Of a stretch of DNA of 64,000 bases, positions 45,049 through 58,204 are shown in pieces. This DNA comes from Arthrobacter sp. B1I2. GTDB taxonomy: Bacteria > Actinomycetota > Actinomycetes > Actinomycetales > Micrococcaceae. The translations under genes and the position numbers were made by a program. The notes beneath the pieces are model-generated. The model had not been told where the DNA came from, did no database searches, and saw nothing but the letters and a program-made list of their open reading frames with translations. Location: positions 3,038,001-3,102,000 of the forward strand of contig NZ_JAUSYC010000001.1 in NCBI RefSeq assembly GCF_030816485.1, read 5' to 3'. Position 1 is the stretch's first letter; each line of letters begins with the position of its first letter.

Positions 45049-46326
45049 TCACCCGGCCAAGGCCGCCCTCAGGGCGACGATCCGCTGGAGCTGCTGCCTT
45101 TCCTCGGCCTGGTGCAGCGGAACGTCACGTCCGCTCAGGATCCGCTGGCGGGTGTTGGCAAGCTGGGTGGCCGCCTTCAGGAACTGCTTCATCTGCCGCT
45201 TCCTCCCCGAGCCCGCGGCCCACGCCAGGACCATGCGCCTGCCGCCGTGGGTCGCCAGCAGCTGCACTTCCGCCGGGGTAAACCATCCCGCTGCGGCGTA
45301 CTCCAGCAGGCGCTGGCGCGTCAGGCGCTTCTCGGCCACCCGCAGGAAGATGATGCCGCCCACCGCCAGCACGAAGATCGGCACCTGGACCAGGATGTAG
45401 TCCAGCAGGAATCCCTGGCCCATGCTGTTCCACCGGTTGTGCAGGAACATGGCCGGCAGCAGCCCCACGAAAAAGGCGCCAATCGAAGCGCCGGTATGCC
45501 AGCGCCTGGCGGCAAAGCCCATGACAAGCCCGGTGGTGCCGGTAAAGATCGCATGGGCGAACGGGGACATGACGCCGCGGAGGAAGAAGACCTGGGCGAA
45601 GTCGCTTGCCGGTGATGCCGATTCCGCGATGGCCCTGCCGAAATAGAGGATGTTTTCGGTGAAGGCGAACCCGCCGGCGATCGTGAAGGCGAACACCACG
45701 CCGTCCACGGGCCCGTCGAATTGCCGGCGCGCCGCGAGAAGCAGGATGAGCAGGCCAAGAGACTTGGCGAATTCTTCCACGATGGGTGCCTGCACGGTGG
45801 CCATGTAGGTCTGCAGGTCAGGCTGGTCGGTGAACTGGAAGGCGATGACGAAGAACGGCTGGATGAGCAGGGTCACGGCAACGGAGACCGCCGCACCCCA
45901 CGTGAAGGCGAAAAACAACAGCCGTTTGGGTTCCGGTTCCCACCGGTCAATGATGTGGACCGCCGCCAGGACCACCGCCAGCGGGATCAGGGATGCAAGG
46001 AAACCAATCAGGAATCCGGCGGCACCAGTGTTGGACAGGAGGAACGGCACCACCAGGAACAGGCTCAGGAAGGCGAGCAAACTGCCGGCAACTGTCAGCC
46101 CCACCAGCCCGCCGCGGGTCCGCGACGCCTGCAGTGCCGCGCCTTCGGCGTGCGGCGGTACCACCCCCTCCAGCGGCCGGCCCTGGTGCCCCGGCGCTGC
46201 GCGGTAGTGTTCCGGCTGCACCTGGCCCATCCAGCTTGGATTGGCCTGCCGGGGCAGGGGAGCGGTGCTCCCGCGGTAGGGGTCGTCGGGGAGTCCGGAG
46301 GAAGGCTGCTGCGGATACATCGGCAT
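45049..46326 (-). CDS. PrsW-family intramembrane metalloprotease
   Basis: The 425-residue protein begins with an about 85-residue cytoplasmic Pro/Gly-rich segment. Some eight membrane segments follow with the PrsW motifs: the paired glutamates E184-E185 (VEEFAKSLG), the GFAFTEN segment and a histidine-bearing segment (FAHAIFTG). A 90-residue cytoplasmic basic tail closes it. PrsW cleaves an anti-sigma factor in Bacillus; the target here is unknown. I chose the ATG at 46326 because a TAGGCT box lies seven bases before it; the frame opens 11 residues earlier. It lies between nusB and the divergent pyr operon. Confidence 0.85.
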   Translation of the reverse strand: MPMYPQQPSSGLPDDPYRGSTAPLPRQANPSWMGQVQPEHYRAAPGHQGRPLEGVVPPHAEGAALQASRTRGGLVGLTVAGSLLAFLSLFLVVPFLLSNTGAAGFLIGFLASLIPLAVVLAAVHIIDRWEPEPKRLLFFAFTWGAAVSVAVTLLIQPFFVIAFQFTDQPDLQTYMATVQAPIVEEFAKSLGLLILLLAARRQFDGPVDGVVFAFTIAGGFAFTENILYFGRAIAESASPASDFAQVFFLRGVMSPFAHAIFTGTTGLVMGFAARRWHTGASIGAFFVGLLPAMFLHNRWNSMGQGFLLDYILVQVPIFVLAVGGIIFLRVAEKRLTRQRLLEYAAAGWFTPAEVQLLATHGGRRMVLAWAAGSGRKRQMKQFLKAATQLANTRQRILSGRDVPLHQAEERQQLQRIVALRAALAG

Positions 46327-46339
46327 ACCCGAAAGCCTA
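46324..46339 (-). promoter_or_regulatory. -10 box and leaderless start of the PrsW gene
   Basis: On the minus strand TAGGCT (46339-46334) is followed by seven bases and the ATG at 46326, with no ribosome-binding sequence. A leaderless transcript is likely. Confidence 0.4.
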
Positions 46340-46436
46340 AGCGGGGGCCACCGCACCACAAAGGATCCTGCCGTCCGGGGCCCGGGATGTGACCATCACC
46401 GCGTTATCCAGCGACAGGCGGGCGCGGACCGTGTGG

Positions 46437-46442
46437 TAATTT
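46437..46442 (+). promoter_or_regulatory. Possible -10 box of the pyr operon
   Basis: TAATTT would start transcription near 46449, about 20 bases before the PyrR-binding loop and 55 before the pyrR start codon. A second AT-rich hexamer (TATTCC, about 46454) is an alternative. Confidence 0.4.
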
Positions 46443-46469
46443 TGAACAGCAAATATTCCTTTTTTAATT

Positions 46470-46484
46470 CCGTCCTGTGAGGCG
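46470..46484 (+). promoter_or_regulatory. PyrR-binding RNA loop in the pyr operon leader
   Basis: The leader carries CCG-TCCTGTGAGG-CGG: a short CCG/CGG stem enclosing TCCTGTGAGG, which matches the PyrR recognition consensus (TCCNGNGAGG). It is followed directly by the pyrR ribosome site GGGGAG. No terminator/antiterminator pair is visible, so PyrR with UMP probably blocks translation, as proposed for mycobacteria. Confidence 0.7.
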
Positions 46485-46503
46485 GGGAAAGGGGAGACGA
46501 GCG

Positions 46504-47091
46504 TTGACTTCTGTCACCAGCGCACCGGTTCCAGCCAGGGTTGTCCTCAGCCAGGCGGACATTGACCGGGCCCTCACTCGTATCGCCCACGAGATCCTCG
46601 AAGCCAACAAGGGATCCCGGGATCTGGTCCTGCTGGGTATTCCCCGCCGCGGCTACCCGCTGGCTGTCCGGTTGGCAGAAAAAATTGCCGCCGCGGACAA
46701 CACCGTTGATGCCGCCGCGATCGTGGGCCAGCTCGACGTCACCATGTTCCGCGACGACCTCTCGCACCAGGGAACACGGCCGCCCTACCCCACCAGGCTG
46801 CCCCGGACAGGCATCGACAACAAAGTGGTGGTGTTGATCGACGACGTACTGTACTCCGGCCGGACCATCCGTGCCGCCCTGGACGCACTCGTGGACCTCG
46901 GCCGCCCCCGCATTGTCCGGCTTGCAGTCCTGATCGACCGGGGCCACCGCGAACTTCCCATCCGGGCGGACCACGTGGGCAAGAACCTGCCCACCTCTTC
47001 TGCGGAAAAGGTCCGGGTCCGGCTCGAGGAAACAGACACGTCCGACGCCGGAACCCCGGTCAACGAAGTCGTGATCGAGGGCGGCGCATGA
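46504..47091 (+). CDS. pyrR: Pyrimidine operon regulator PyrR / uracil phosphoribosyltransferase
   Basis: The 195-residue PRTase-fold protein has the PRPP-binding motif [18 protein letters not shown]. The preceding conserved [10 protein letters not shown] and [10 protein letters not shown] segments are typical of PyrR. It binds pyr mRNA when UMP is high and can have weak uracil phosphoribosyltransferase activity. I chose the TTG at 46504, eight bases after GGGGAG; the frame opens at 46477, but that would run through the RNA loop. It is the first gene of the pyr operon and overlaps pyrB (ATGA). Confidence 0.94.
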   Translation: MTSVTSAPVPARVVLSQADIDRALTRIAHEILEANKGSRDLVLLGIPRRGYPLAVRLAEKIAAADNTVDAAAIVGQLDVTMFRDDLSHQGTRPPYPTRLPRTGIDNKVVVLIDDVLYSGRTIRAALDALVDLGRPRIVRLAVLIDRGHRELPIRADHVGKNLPTSSAEKVRVRLEETDTSDAGTPVNEVVIEGGA

Positions 47092-48113
47092 AACACCTCC
47101 TGTCCACCGAGGACCTCAGCCTCTCGAACGCCATCCGCATCCTGGACACCGCCGAGGAAATGTCGGCCGTGGGGGAGCGGGAAGTCAAGAAGCTTCCGGC
47201 GCTGCGCGGACGCACAGTGGTCAATCTTTTCTTCGAGGACTCAACCCGGACCCGCATCTCCTTCGAAGCCGCGGCCAAGCGGCTGTCAGCGGATGTCATC
47301 AACTTTGCCGCAAAGGGTTCATCGGTATCCAAGGGCGAGTCCCTCAAGGACACCGCCCAGACGCTGTCCGCCATGGGCGCCGACGCCGTGGTCATCCGGC
47401 ACTGGGCCTCCGGCGCACCGCACCGGCTGGCCGCAACCGACTGGATCGACGCCGCCGTCATCAACGCCGGCGACGGCACCCATGAACACCCCACCCAGGC
47501 CCTGCTCGACGCCTTCACCATGCGACGGCACTGGGCCCGCCTCGCCGGCACCGGTTCTGAGGGGACGGACCTCAAGGGCATGCGGGTAGCCATCGCCGGC
47601 GACGTCCTGCACTCCCGGGTGGCGCGGTCCAACGTCTGGCTGCTCCGGACACTCGGGGCGGAAGTCACCTTGGTGGCGCCTCCCACCCTGCTGCCGGTCG
47701 GCGTCGACAAATGGCCCTGCAGTGTCAGCTACGACCTCGACCAAACCCTGGCAAACGGCGTCGACGCGATGATGATGCTCCGGGTCCAGGGCGAACGCAT
47801 GAATGCCTCGTTCTTCCCCAGCACCCGGGAATACTCGCGCCGCTGGGGCTTTGACGACAACCGCCTCCGCGCCCTCGACGACCTTGGCATGACGGACACC
47901 ATCATCATGCACCCGGGGCCCATGAACCGGGGCCTGGAAATCAGCGCCGCCGCGGCGGATTCCCCCCGTTCCACCGTCCTGGCCCAGGTCCGCAACGGTG
48001 TGTCCGTGCGGATGGCCGCACTGTACCTGCTGCTCTCCGGGGATACCCGCGAACCAGCCGCATACCGGGCACCGGCCTATGCCGCCGCCCCGTCCACGAA
48101 GGAGAGCAACTGA
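47088..48113 (+). CDS. pyrB: Aspartate carbamoyltransferase catalytic subunit
   Basis: The 341-residue enzyme joins carbamoyl phosphate and aspartate. The carbamoyl-phosphate motif [13 protein letters not shown] is near residue 46. [12 protein letters not shown] and [11 protein letters not shown] are also conserved. No pyrI regulatory subunit gene follows, so this is the trimer-type enzyme. The ATG overlaps the pyrR stop by four bases, and its stop overlaps pyrC by one. Confidence 0.97.
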   Translation: MKHLLSTEDLSLSNAIRILDTAEEMSAVGEREVKKLPALRGRTVVNLFFEDSTRTRISFEAAAKRLSADVINFAAKGSSVSKGESLKDTAQTLSAMGADAVVIRHWASGAPHRLAATDWIDAAVINAGDGTHEHPTQALLDAFTMRRHWARLAGTGSEGTDLKGMRVAIAGDVLHSRVARSNVWLLRTLGAEVTLVAPPTLLPVGVDKWPCSVSYDLDQTLANGVDAMMMLRVQGERMNASFFPSTREYSRRWGFDDNRLRALDDLGMTDTIIMHPGPMNRGLEISAAAADSPRSTVLAQVRNGVSVRMAALYLLLSGDTREPAAYRAPAYAAAPSTKESN

Positions 48114-49453
48114 TGGCAGCCAACACCGGAACCTACCTCATCCAGGGCGCAGCCATCCTGGGCGGTGACCCCACGGACCTGCTGGTCCGTGACGGCATCA
48201 TCGCCGAGATCGGCAGCGGCCTTACCGCTGACGGCGCGACGGTCATCAACGCCGCCGGCCTGGTGGCACTGCCCGGCATGGTGGACGTCCACACGCACCT
48301 CCGCGAACCGGGCCGCGAGGACGCCGAGACCGTGGAGACCGGAACGCGGGCAGCGGCGCTGGGCGGCTACACGGCCGTGCACGCCATGGCCAACAGCACC
48401 CCCGTTGCGGACACGGCAGGCGTGGTGGAACAGGTCTACACGCTGGGCCGGGCAGCCGGCTGGGTGGACGTCCGCCCGGTGGGTGCCGTCACGGTTGGCC
48501 TCGCAGGGGAGCAGCTGGCCGAGCTGGGCGCCATGGCCGATTCCCGCGCCCGGGTCCGGATGTTCTCCGACGACGGCATTTGCGTCCATGACCCGGTGCT
48601 GATGCGCCGCGCGCTGGAGTACGTCAAAGCGTTCGACGGCGTGGTGGCCCAGCATGCGCAGGAACCGCGCCTGACCGCCGGTGCCCAGATGAATGAAGGC
48701 GACGTCTCAGCGGTCCTGGGCCTCACCGGCTGGCCTGCGGTCGCAGAGGAAAGCATCATCGCCCGCGACGTCCTGCTGGCCCAGCACGTTGGTTCCCGCC
48801 TCCATGTGTGCCACGTGTCCACGGCCGGCTCGGTGGAAATCATCCGCTGGGCCAAAGAACGGGGCATCGACGTCACGGCCGAGGTCACCCCGCACCACCT
48901 CCTGCTTACCGACGACCTGGTGCGCAGCTACGACCCCGTCTTCAAGGTCAATCCGCCGCTGCGCACCGACGCCGACGTCCAGGCATTGCGTGCCGGGCTG
49001 GCAGACGGAACGATCGACGTTGTGGGAACCGACCACGCCCCGCACCCCAGCGAGCACAAGGAATGCGAATGGGCGCAGGCAGCCATGGGCATGACCGGGC
49101 TTGAAACCGCCCTGTCCGTAGTACAGCACGCCATGATCGAAACCGGCCTGATGACCTGGGCGGACTTCGCCCGGGTCACGTCCACGGCGGCCGCCAAGAT
49201 CGGCCGGCTGGGCGACCAGGGCCGGCCCATCGAAGCCGGGGAACCCGCCAACCTCATCCTGGTGGACCCGGCGGCACGCTGGACGGTGGACCCGTTCAAG
49301 ATGGCCACCATGGGGCGCAACTCGCCGTTCAAAGGCAGGGAGCTCCCTGGCAAAGTGGTGGCCACCTTCTTCAAAGGGCACCCCACCGTCCTTGGCGGCG
49401 CACTCAACACGCCGCACCCGGAAGCCGCCACAACGCCGGCAGGCGCTGCCTGA
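48113..49453 (+). CDS. pyrC: Dihydroorotase (class I)
   Basis: The 446-residue amidohydrolase cyclises carbamoyl aspartate. Metal-binding motif DVHTHLREPG lies near residues 58-67, with later histidines in HVSTAGS, AEVTPHHLLL and the catalytic TDHAPH. Length and motifs are those of the long, class I form. It overlaps pyrB (TGATG) and the following membrane-protein gene (TGATG). Confidence 0.97.
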   Translation: MAANTGTYLIQGAAILGGDPTDLLVRDGIIAEIGSGLTADGATVINAAGLVALPGMVDVHTHLREPGREDAETVETGTRAAALGGYTAVHAMANSTPVADTAGVVEQVYTLGRAAGWVDVRPVGAVTVGLAGEQLAELGAMADSRARVRMFSDDGICVHDPVLMRRALEYVKAFDGVVAQHAQEPRLTAGAQMNEGDVSAVLGLTGWPAVAEESIIARDVLLAQHVGSRLHVCHVSTAGSVEIIRWAKERGIDVTAEVTPHHLLLTDDLVRSYDPVFKVNPPLRTDADVQALRAGLADGTIDVVGTDHAPHPSEHKECEWAQAAMGMTGLETALSVVQHAMIETGLMTWADFARVTSTAAAKIGRLGDQGRPIEAGEPANLILVDPAARWTVDPFKMATMGRNSPFKGRELPGKVVATFFKGHPTVLGGALNTPHPEAATTPAGAA

Positions 49454-49971
49454 TGGACAAGATCCTTCCCGGACTTGCCATGCTGGCGGTAGTCGCCGTC
49501 GTATTCGTCCTGCTCGCCGTGGGCTGGCGCAACCGTTTGAGGCGCCAGTCCGACGTCGAACAACTGCCCCAGGTGCCCGCCGCCCCCGGTGAGCCCACCG
49601 CCGCTGCCGAAGGGCAGTACGTGGCCACCACCACGGCCGGCGACTGGCTGGACCGGATCGCCGTGCACGGGCTGGGCATCCGCACCAACGCCACCCTTGA
49701 GGTGTACCCGCACGGCGTCCTCTATGAGCGGTCAGGCGCGCCTGCCCTGTACGTCCCCGCAGCCGCCATGACGGATATCCGGCAGGACAGCGGCATGGCG
49801 GGTAAGTTCGTGGAAAAGGACGGCCTGCTGGTGCTCGCCTGGACGCTTGGCGCACACGAGCTGGACACCGGCTTCCGGACCCGCCGCGCAGCGGACAAGG
49901 ACGTGCTTTACCAGGCCCTTCAGGATTTGATTTCGTCAGCCCCAGCGGCTGGTGCCACCAGTGGAAAGTAA
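49453..49971 (+). CDS. Conserved small membrane protein of the pyr operon (Rv1382-like)
   Basis: The 172-residue protein has one N-terminal membrane segment (about 5-25, [20 protein letters not shown]), a Pro/Ala/Glu linker and a beta-rich cytoplasmic domain that looks PH-like ([24 protein letters not shown]). Mycobacteria carry a comparable gene at the same site between pyrC and carA. Function unknown; the position in the operon suggests a link to membrane or carbamoyl-phosphate metabolism, without proof. It overlaps pyrC by one base. Confidence 0.8.
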   Translation: MDKILPGLAMLAVVAVVFVLLAVGWRNRLRRQSDVEQLPQVPAAPGEPTAAAEGQYVATTTAGDWLDRIAVHGLGIRTNATLEVYPHGVLYERSGAPALYVPAAAMTDIRQDSGMAGKFVEKDGLLVLAWTLGAHELDTGFRTRRAADKDVLYQALQDLISSAPAAGATSGK

Positions 49972-49975
49972 GACA

Positions 49976-51255
49976 GTGAAAGCGAATACATTGACAGCAA
50001 CCACCTCCGCTCCGGCAGCGCTTGTTCTCGAGGACGGGCGAATTTTCCGCGGCACCAGCTATGGCGCCACCGGCACCGCCCTGGGCGAGGCCGTCTTCGC
50101 CACCGGCATGACCGGCTACCAGGAAACCATCACGGACCCGTCCTACGCCCGGCAGCTGGTGGTGCAGACCGCACCGCACATCGGCAACACCGGCGTGAAC
50201 AATGACGACGCCGAGTCCCGGCGCATCTGGGTGGCCGGCTACATCGTGCGCGACGCCGCCCGCCGCCCCTCCAACTGGCGCTCTGAGCGGTCGCTGGATG
50301 AAGAGCTGGTGGCCCAGGGCATCGTGGGCATCCAGGGCGTGGACACCCGCGCCATCACCCGGCACCTGCGCGAGCACAAGACCATGCGCGCCGGGATCTT
50401 CTCCGGCGAGGCAGCACAGGCAACGGACAAGGAACTGCTCGACGCCGTCCTGGCCAGCGCCCCCATGGAGGGTTCGCGCCTGGCCGAGGAAGTCAGCGTG
50501 GACGAAGCGTATGTGGTGGAGCCGAAGGACCATGGCTGGGACGGTGAACCCCGCTTCAGCATCGCGGCGATCGATCTCGGCATCAAGGCCATGACCCCGG
50601 TCAGGTTTGCCGAGCGCGGCGTCCGCGTCCATGTGCTTCCCGCCACCGCCACCCTGGAGGACGTCAAGGCCGTCAACCCGGACGGCTTCTTCATGTCCAA
50701 CGGCCCCGGCGACCCCGCGACGGCGGACGCACAGGTCAAGCTGCTGCGCTCGGTCCTCGACGAAAAGCTGCCCTACTTCGGCATCTGCTTCGGCAACCAG
50801 ATCCTGGGCCGCGCACTGGGCTTTGGCACCTACAAGCTCCGCTACGGCCACCGGGGCATCAACCAGCCCGTGATGGACCGGCGCACCGGCAAGGTGGAGA
50901 TCACCTCGCAGAACCACGGCTTTGCCGTGGACGCCCCGCTCGACGGCGCCACCCAGGCCCCGGAGGCACGCTACGGGCGGGTGGAAGTGAGCCACATCAG
51001 CCTGAACGACGACGTCGTGGAAGGCCTCGCCTGCCTGGACATCCCGGCGTTCTCCGTGCAATACCATCCGGAAGCTGCGGCCGGCCCGCACGATGCCGCC
51101 TATCTGTTCGACCGCTTCATCGACCTCATGGAAGGCACGCGGGACGGCAGGAATGCCAACCTGTCGAAAGAGCCCGTGGACTCGGCCCACCCCGCGCAAG
51201 CGGACAACAACAGCGCCGGGCACAAAAACGACAACAAGACTGAGGACAAGAAGTA

Positions 51256-51256
<1 letters not shown>
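49976..51256 (+). CDS. carA: Carbamoyl-phosphate synthase small (glutaminase) subunit
   Basis: The 426-residue subunit hydrolyses glutamine and channels ammonia to CarB. The glutaminase motif is [14 protein letters not shown], with the nucleophilic Cys and the actinobacterial F-G-N-Q rather than L-G-H-Q, and the H/E pair is in YHPEAAAGP. The N-terminal CPSase domain has [11 protein letters not shown] and [12 protein letters not shown]. The C-terminal ~35 residues form a Lys/Asp/Asn-rich tail. Start options are GTG 49976 (GGAAAG seven bases upstream, chosen) or TTG 49988; the frame is open from 49952 inside the previous gene. Confidence 0.95.
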
Positions 51257-54562
<3,306 letters not shown>

Positions 54563-54570
<8 letters not shown>

Positions 54571-55441
54571 GCAGGTACCCGGCATCCATCAGGTACCAGG
54601 CGCCGGCCGGGAGTCTTTTGGCTCCCGGCTCGGCGCGGCCATGGCCGCCCGCGGTCCGTTGTGCGTGGGCATCGACCCGCACCCTGCATTGCTGAAGAGC
54701 TGGGGGCTGGACGACGACGCCGCGGGGTTGAGGCGCTTTTCCCTGACCGTCCTGGAGGCGGTGGCTTCGCTCGCTGCCGCGGTAAAGCCGCAGGTGGCCC
54801 TTTACGAACGCCACGGTTCGGCGGGCATGGCGGTGCTGGAGGAAGTCCTGGCCACGGCGCGGGACGAGTCGGTCCTCAGCATCGCTGATGCCAAACGGGG
54901 CGACATCGGTTCCACCATGGCCGCCTACGCCGATGCGTGGCTTCGGGATGAGTCGCCGCTGGCGGCGGACTCCGTCACGCTGAGCCCCTACCTTGGCTTC
55001 GAGTCGTTGCGCCCTGCCCTGGACCTCGCGGCGGAAACCGGGCGGGGTGTTTTCGTGCTGGCGCTGACCTCCAACCCTGAAGGCGCTTCCGTCCAGCACG
55101 TCGGTGGAAAGGACTCCGTGGCCCGCAGGATCACGGAGGCGGCCGCGGCGGAGAACTCCCGGTACGGGGGCAGCCTGGGTTCGGTGGGCCTGGTGGTGGG
55201 TGCCACCGTTGGCAGTGCCCTGGCAGACCTTGAACTGGACCTCGCTGCTGTCCGCGGCCCCATCCTGGCACCTGGTCTCGGGGCGCAGGGGGCCACGCCT
55301 GCGGACCTTCGGGCCACGTTCGGTGACGCCTACCCGCTGGTCCTGGGAACCTCCAGCCGCGACATCCTTTCCGCGGGACCGCAAACCGGCGGGCTGCGGG
55401 ACGCTGCCCTGCGCACGCTTGACGGGCTGCGGGGACAATAG
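54563..55441 (+). CDS. pyrF: Orotidine 5'-phosphate decarboxylase (long, type 2)
   Basis: The 292-residue enzyme converts OMP to UMP. The catalytic motif [15 protein letters not shown] is characteristic of the longer type 2 family, and the N-terminal [11 protein letters not shown] and the C-terminal [12 protein letters not shown] phosphate-binding segment fit. I chose the ATG at 54563, inside the last codons of carB; the frame opens at 54383, but that region is only the carB C-terminus read in another frame. It is the last pyr gene before mihF. Confidence 0.94.
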
Positions 55442-55551
55442 GCTGCAATTGCCGCAATGCATTGATTCGGGCTGCACCAGAGGGTAGTTTCAGGACAGGT
55501 CCAAGGGCGGCCGCCCTTGGATGAAATCCGCCGACTCCGGGGGTGTCCTTC

Positions 55552-55869
55552 ATGGTCCTGCGACCCTTATCAGCGTCTGAACGGGCCGACGCCTTGGGCA
55601 AGGCAGCAGCGGCCAGGGCCACCCGTGCCGCCGCCAAGGAAAGCCTTCGGAGCGGCAACAGGTCCGCGGCGGACATCATCAGCTCCGCACTGGAGGACGA
55701 CGCCCTGGCCCGGATGAAGGTTTCAGAACTGCTCGAGGCGCTTCCCGGGATCGGGAAGGTGCGGGCCGCCGCAATCATGCAGCAGCTGGGCATCGCGGCG
55801 TCCCGCAGGGTCCGGGGCCTGGGCGTCCACCAGCGCCGGGCGCTGGTAGATTTTATTGACGAGCATTAG
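55552..55869 (+). CDS. mihF: Integration host factor, actinobacterial type (mIHF)
   Basis: The 105-residue DNA-binding protein matches mycobacterial IHF, not the HU/IHF fold of other bacteria. It has a long N-terminal helix (SERADALGKAAAARATRAAAKESL) and a C-terminal helix-two-turns-helix unit (LPGIGKVRAAAIMQQLGI ... RRVRGLGVHQRRALV). It bends and compacts the chromosome and affects recombination and transcription. I chose the ATG at 55552, preceded by GGGGGTG; a GTG three codons earlier is possible. It precedes gmk, the usual actinobacterial order. The 110-base gap before it shows no clear signal. Confidence 0.93.
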   Translation: MVLRPLSASERADALGKAAAARATRAAAKESLRSGNRSAADIISSALEDDALARMKVSELLEALPGIGKVRAAAIMQQLGIAASRRVRGLGVHQRRALVDFIDEH

Positions 55870-55914
55870 GGCAGGCGGCGCCTGTCTTTCCCCCAACTGC
55901 GGCAAAAGGAATAC

Positions 55915-56508
55915 GTGAGCAAGAAACCTGGACTGACAGTCCTCGCAGGTCCGACTGCTGTTGGCAAGGGCACCGTGTCCACCTACATCCGTGACAATTA
56001 CCCCGAAGTGTGGCTTTCCGTCTCAGCCACCACCCGCGCGCCCCGGCCGGGAGAGGTGGACGGTGTGCACTACTTCTTCAAGACCAAGGACGAGTTCAAG
56101 CAGCTCATTGCCGACGGCGAGCTCCTCGAGTGGGCCGTCGTGCACGGACAGAACACCTATGGCACCCTGAAGAGCACCGTGAACCGGGCCATCGCCGAAG
56201 GCCGCTCCGTGCTGCTGGAGATTGACCTGCAGGGCGCCCGGCAGGTCAAGGCAGCCGTTCCGGACGCCCAGTTCGTGTTCCTGGCCCCGCCCACCTGGGA
56301 TGAGATGGTCCGCCGGTTGGTGGGCCGTGGCACCGAAACCCCCGAGGAACAGCAGCGTCGCCTGGAAACCGCTAAACTGGAACTTGCTGCTGAACCGGAG
56401 TTCGACCACACCGTCATTAACGACGACGTCCGCCGGGCAGCGGACGAGCTTGTTTCACTCATGGGGCTGACACCGCATCCACACCTGCCGGAACCGTCAG
56501 CCCGCTAG
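55915..56508 (+). CDS. gmk: Guanylate kinase
   Basis: The 197-residue P-loop kinase phosphorylates GMP. The P-loop is [10 protein letters not shown]; the GMP-binding segments [20 protein letters not shown] and GTLKSTV are intact. The C-terminus ends in a short Pro-rich tail. It starts with GTG, AAAGGA about seven bases upstream. It is 15 bases before rpoZ; both affect GTP supply and transcription. Confidence 0.96.
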   Translation: MSKKPGLTVLAGPTAVGKGTVSTYIRDNYPEVWLSVSATTRAPRPGEVDGVHYFFKTKDEFKQLIADGELLEWAVVHGQNTYGTLKSTVNRAIAEGRSVLLEIDLQGARQVKAAVPDAQFVFLAPPTWDEMVRRLVGRGTETPEEQQRRLETAKLELAAEPEFDHTVINDDVRRAADELVSLMGLTPHPHLPEPSAR

Positions 56509-56523
56509 GAATTTGGAGAATTC

Positions 56524-56784
56524 GTGTCCACGAACCTTGAAGGCATCATCAACCCGCCGATCGACTCGCTGCTTGAAGCAGCCGATTCCAAGTACGGCCT
56601 GGTGATCTTCGGTGCCAAGCGCGCTCGTCAGATCAACGCCTACTACGCCCAGCTGCACGAGGGCCTGTTCGAATACGTCGGGCCCCTGGTTGACACCAAG
56701 CTGAACGAGAAGTCGCTCTCGATCGCACTGCGCGAGATCAACGAAGGCAAGCTGGTTTCCACGCCGATCCAAGCCGCAGAGTAA
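56524..56784 (+). CDS. rpoZ: RNA polymerase omega subunit
   Basis: The 86-residue subunit helps assemble RNA polymerase. The family core [27 protein letters not shown] and [16 protein letters not shown] is present. It starts with GTG, GGAG about seven bases upstream. gmk-rpoZ-coaBC is a widely conserved order. Confidence 0.96.
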   Translation: MSTNLEGIINPPIDSLLEAADSKYGLVIFGAKRARQINAYYAQLHEGLFEYVGPLVDTKLNEKSLSIALREINEGKLVSTPIQAAE

Positions 56785-56822
56785 TCCTGCCGCTGAACTG
56801 ACTTGCTGTTGACGGAGGTCAC

Positions 56823-58094
56823 GTGCGCATAGTCCTCGGAGTCGGGGGAGGGATTGCCGCCTACAAGGTGGCATCGCTCCTCCGGCTTTTTACTGAAGCC
56901 GGCCATGACGTCACGGTGATTCCCACAGAGGCGTCCACCCGCTTTATCGGAACCGCCACCTGGGAGGCGCTGTCCGGAAACCCTGTCAGCAACAGCGTTT
57001 TCGATGACGTGCACCTGGTCAACCACGTGCGCCTGGGCCACGAGGCGGACCTGGTGGTGGTGGCACCCGCCACCGCGGACCTCCTGGCGAAGGCTGCCAC
57101 CGGCCAGGCCGGGGACCTGCTCACCAACACGCTGCTGATGGCCCACGGCCCGGTGCTGTTCGCCCCTGCGATGCACACCGAGATGTGGCAGCATGCCGCC
57201 ACCCGCGCCAACGTTGAAACGCTCCGCAGCCGCGGTGCGGCTGTCCTGGAACCCGCCTCCGGCAGGTTGACGGGCGCTGACTCAGGTCCCGGCAGGCTCC
57301 CTGAGCCGCAGGTGATCTTCGACGCAGCCATGGCCCTGGCCCAGGGACGAAGCGATTACCAGCTGCCCCTTGCCGGCCGCACCGTAACCATCAGCGCCGG
57401 CGGCACCCGGGAACCGCTGGACCCCGTGCGTTTCCTTGGCAACCGGTCTTCCGGCAAGCAGGGTGTGGCGCTGGCGGTCGCTGCCCGGAACGCCGGGGCT
57501 ACGGTGCGTTTGCTGGCAGCCCACATGGACGTTCCGCCGCCGGCCGGCGTGGAGGTTGTCCGTGTGGAGACCGCGCTGCAACTCCGGGAAGCCGCGCTGG
57601 ACGCCGCTGCCGGGTCCGACGTCGTCATCATGTCCGCAGCCGTGGCCGATTTCCGTCCGGCAGAAGTCTCGGACACCAAGATCAAGAAACGGGATGACAC
57701 CGCGGATCCCGTCATCACCCTGGTCCGGAACCCGGACATCCTGCATGAACTCGTGGAGCAGCGCAATCTGAGGGCACGGCGAAACGTCACCGGGGAGGGC
57801 AACGGGGGTACTGCCGGAGCCGGGCAGCTGATCGTCGGCTTTGCCGCCGAGACCGGGGACAGCCAAGGCGACGTCCTGGCCTATGCGGAAGCAAAACTCC
57901 AGCGCAAGGGCTGCGATCTGCTGGTGGTGAACCACGTAGGAACGGACAAGGTCTTCGGGCAGGACTCCAACTCGGTCGTCATCCTCTCGCGCTCCGGCTC
58001 CGAACCACAGGAAGCATCGGGAACCAAGACAGAGGTTTCGGAAGCCATCATCAGCCGCATCAGCTTTGAACTGAACCAGGTCTCTTTCAACTGA
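56823..58094 (+). CDS. coaBC: Bifunctional phosphopantothenoylcysteine decarboxylase/phosphopantothenate-cysteine ligase
   Basis: The 423-residue two-domain enzyme performs two steps of coenzyme A synthesis. The N-terminal CoaC flavoprotein has GGGIAAYKVASLLR, the catalytic-histidine segment (VNHVRLGH), the APATADLLAK loop and PAMHTEMW. The C-terminal CoaB ligase has ISAGGTREPLDPVRFL, the NRSSGKQG nucleotide-binding turn, and KIKKRDD with the catalytic lysine. It starts with GTG, GGAGG seven bases upstream. A hairpin follows the stop. Confidence 0.96.
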   Translation: MRIVLGVGGGIAAYKVASLLRLFTEAGHDVTVIPTEASTRFIGTATWEALSGNPVSNSVFDDVHLVNHVRLGHEADLVVVAPATADLLAKAATGQAGDLLTNTLLMAHGPVLFAPAMHTEMWQHAATRANVETLRSRGAAVLEPASGRLTGADSGPGRLPEPQVIFDAAMALAQGRSDYQLPLAGRTVTISAGGTREPLDPVRFLGNRSSGKQGVALAVAARNAGATVRLLAAHMDVPPPAGVEVVRVETALQLREAALDAAAGSDVVIMSAAVADFRPAEVSDTKIKKRDDTADPVITLVRNPDILHELVEQRNLRARRNVTGEGNGGTAGAGQLIVGFAAETGDSQGDVLAYAEAKLQRKGCDLLVVNHVGTDKVFGQDSNSVVILSRSGSEPQEASGTKTEVSEAIISRISFELNQVSFN

Positions 58095-58115
58095 ACCTGT
58101 TTCGCCCCTCGCTGG

Positions 58116-58139
58116 AGGTGGTTCCCGCCACCTTTGCTT
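58116..58139 (+). terminator. Hairpin terminator after coaBC
   Basis: AGGTGG (58116-58121) pairs with CCACCT (58128-58133) around TTCCCG, followed by TTGCTT. The stem is short, but the T-rich tail fits a terminator. Confidence 0.55.
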
Positions 58140-58192
58140 AGCACGGGGACATCTGCCGACTTCTCCCTGACGGGAGTACCAACACCAACCAG

Positions 58193-58204
58193 TAAGGTAG
58201 TTGA

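Noticed and set aside
58095..58204. SAM riboswitch before metK
   Set aside because: The only structure is the short coaBC terminator hairpin, and the predicted transcript starts at the metK codon itself.
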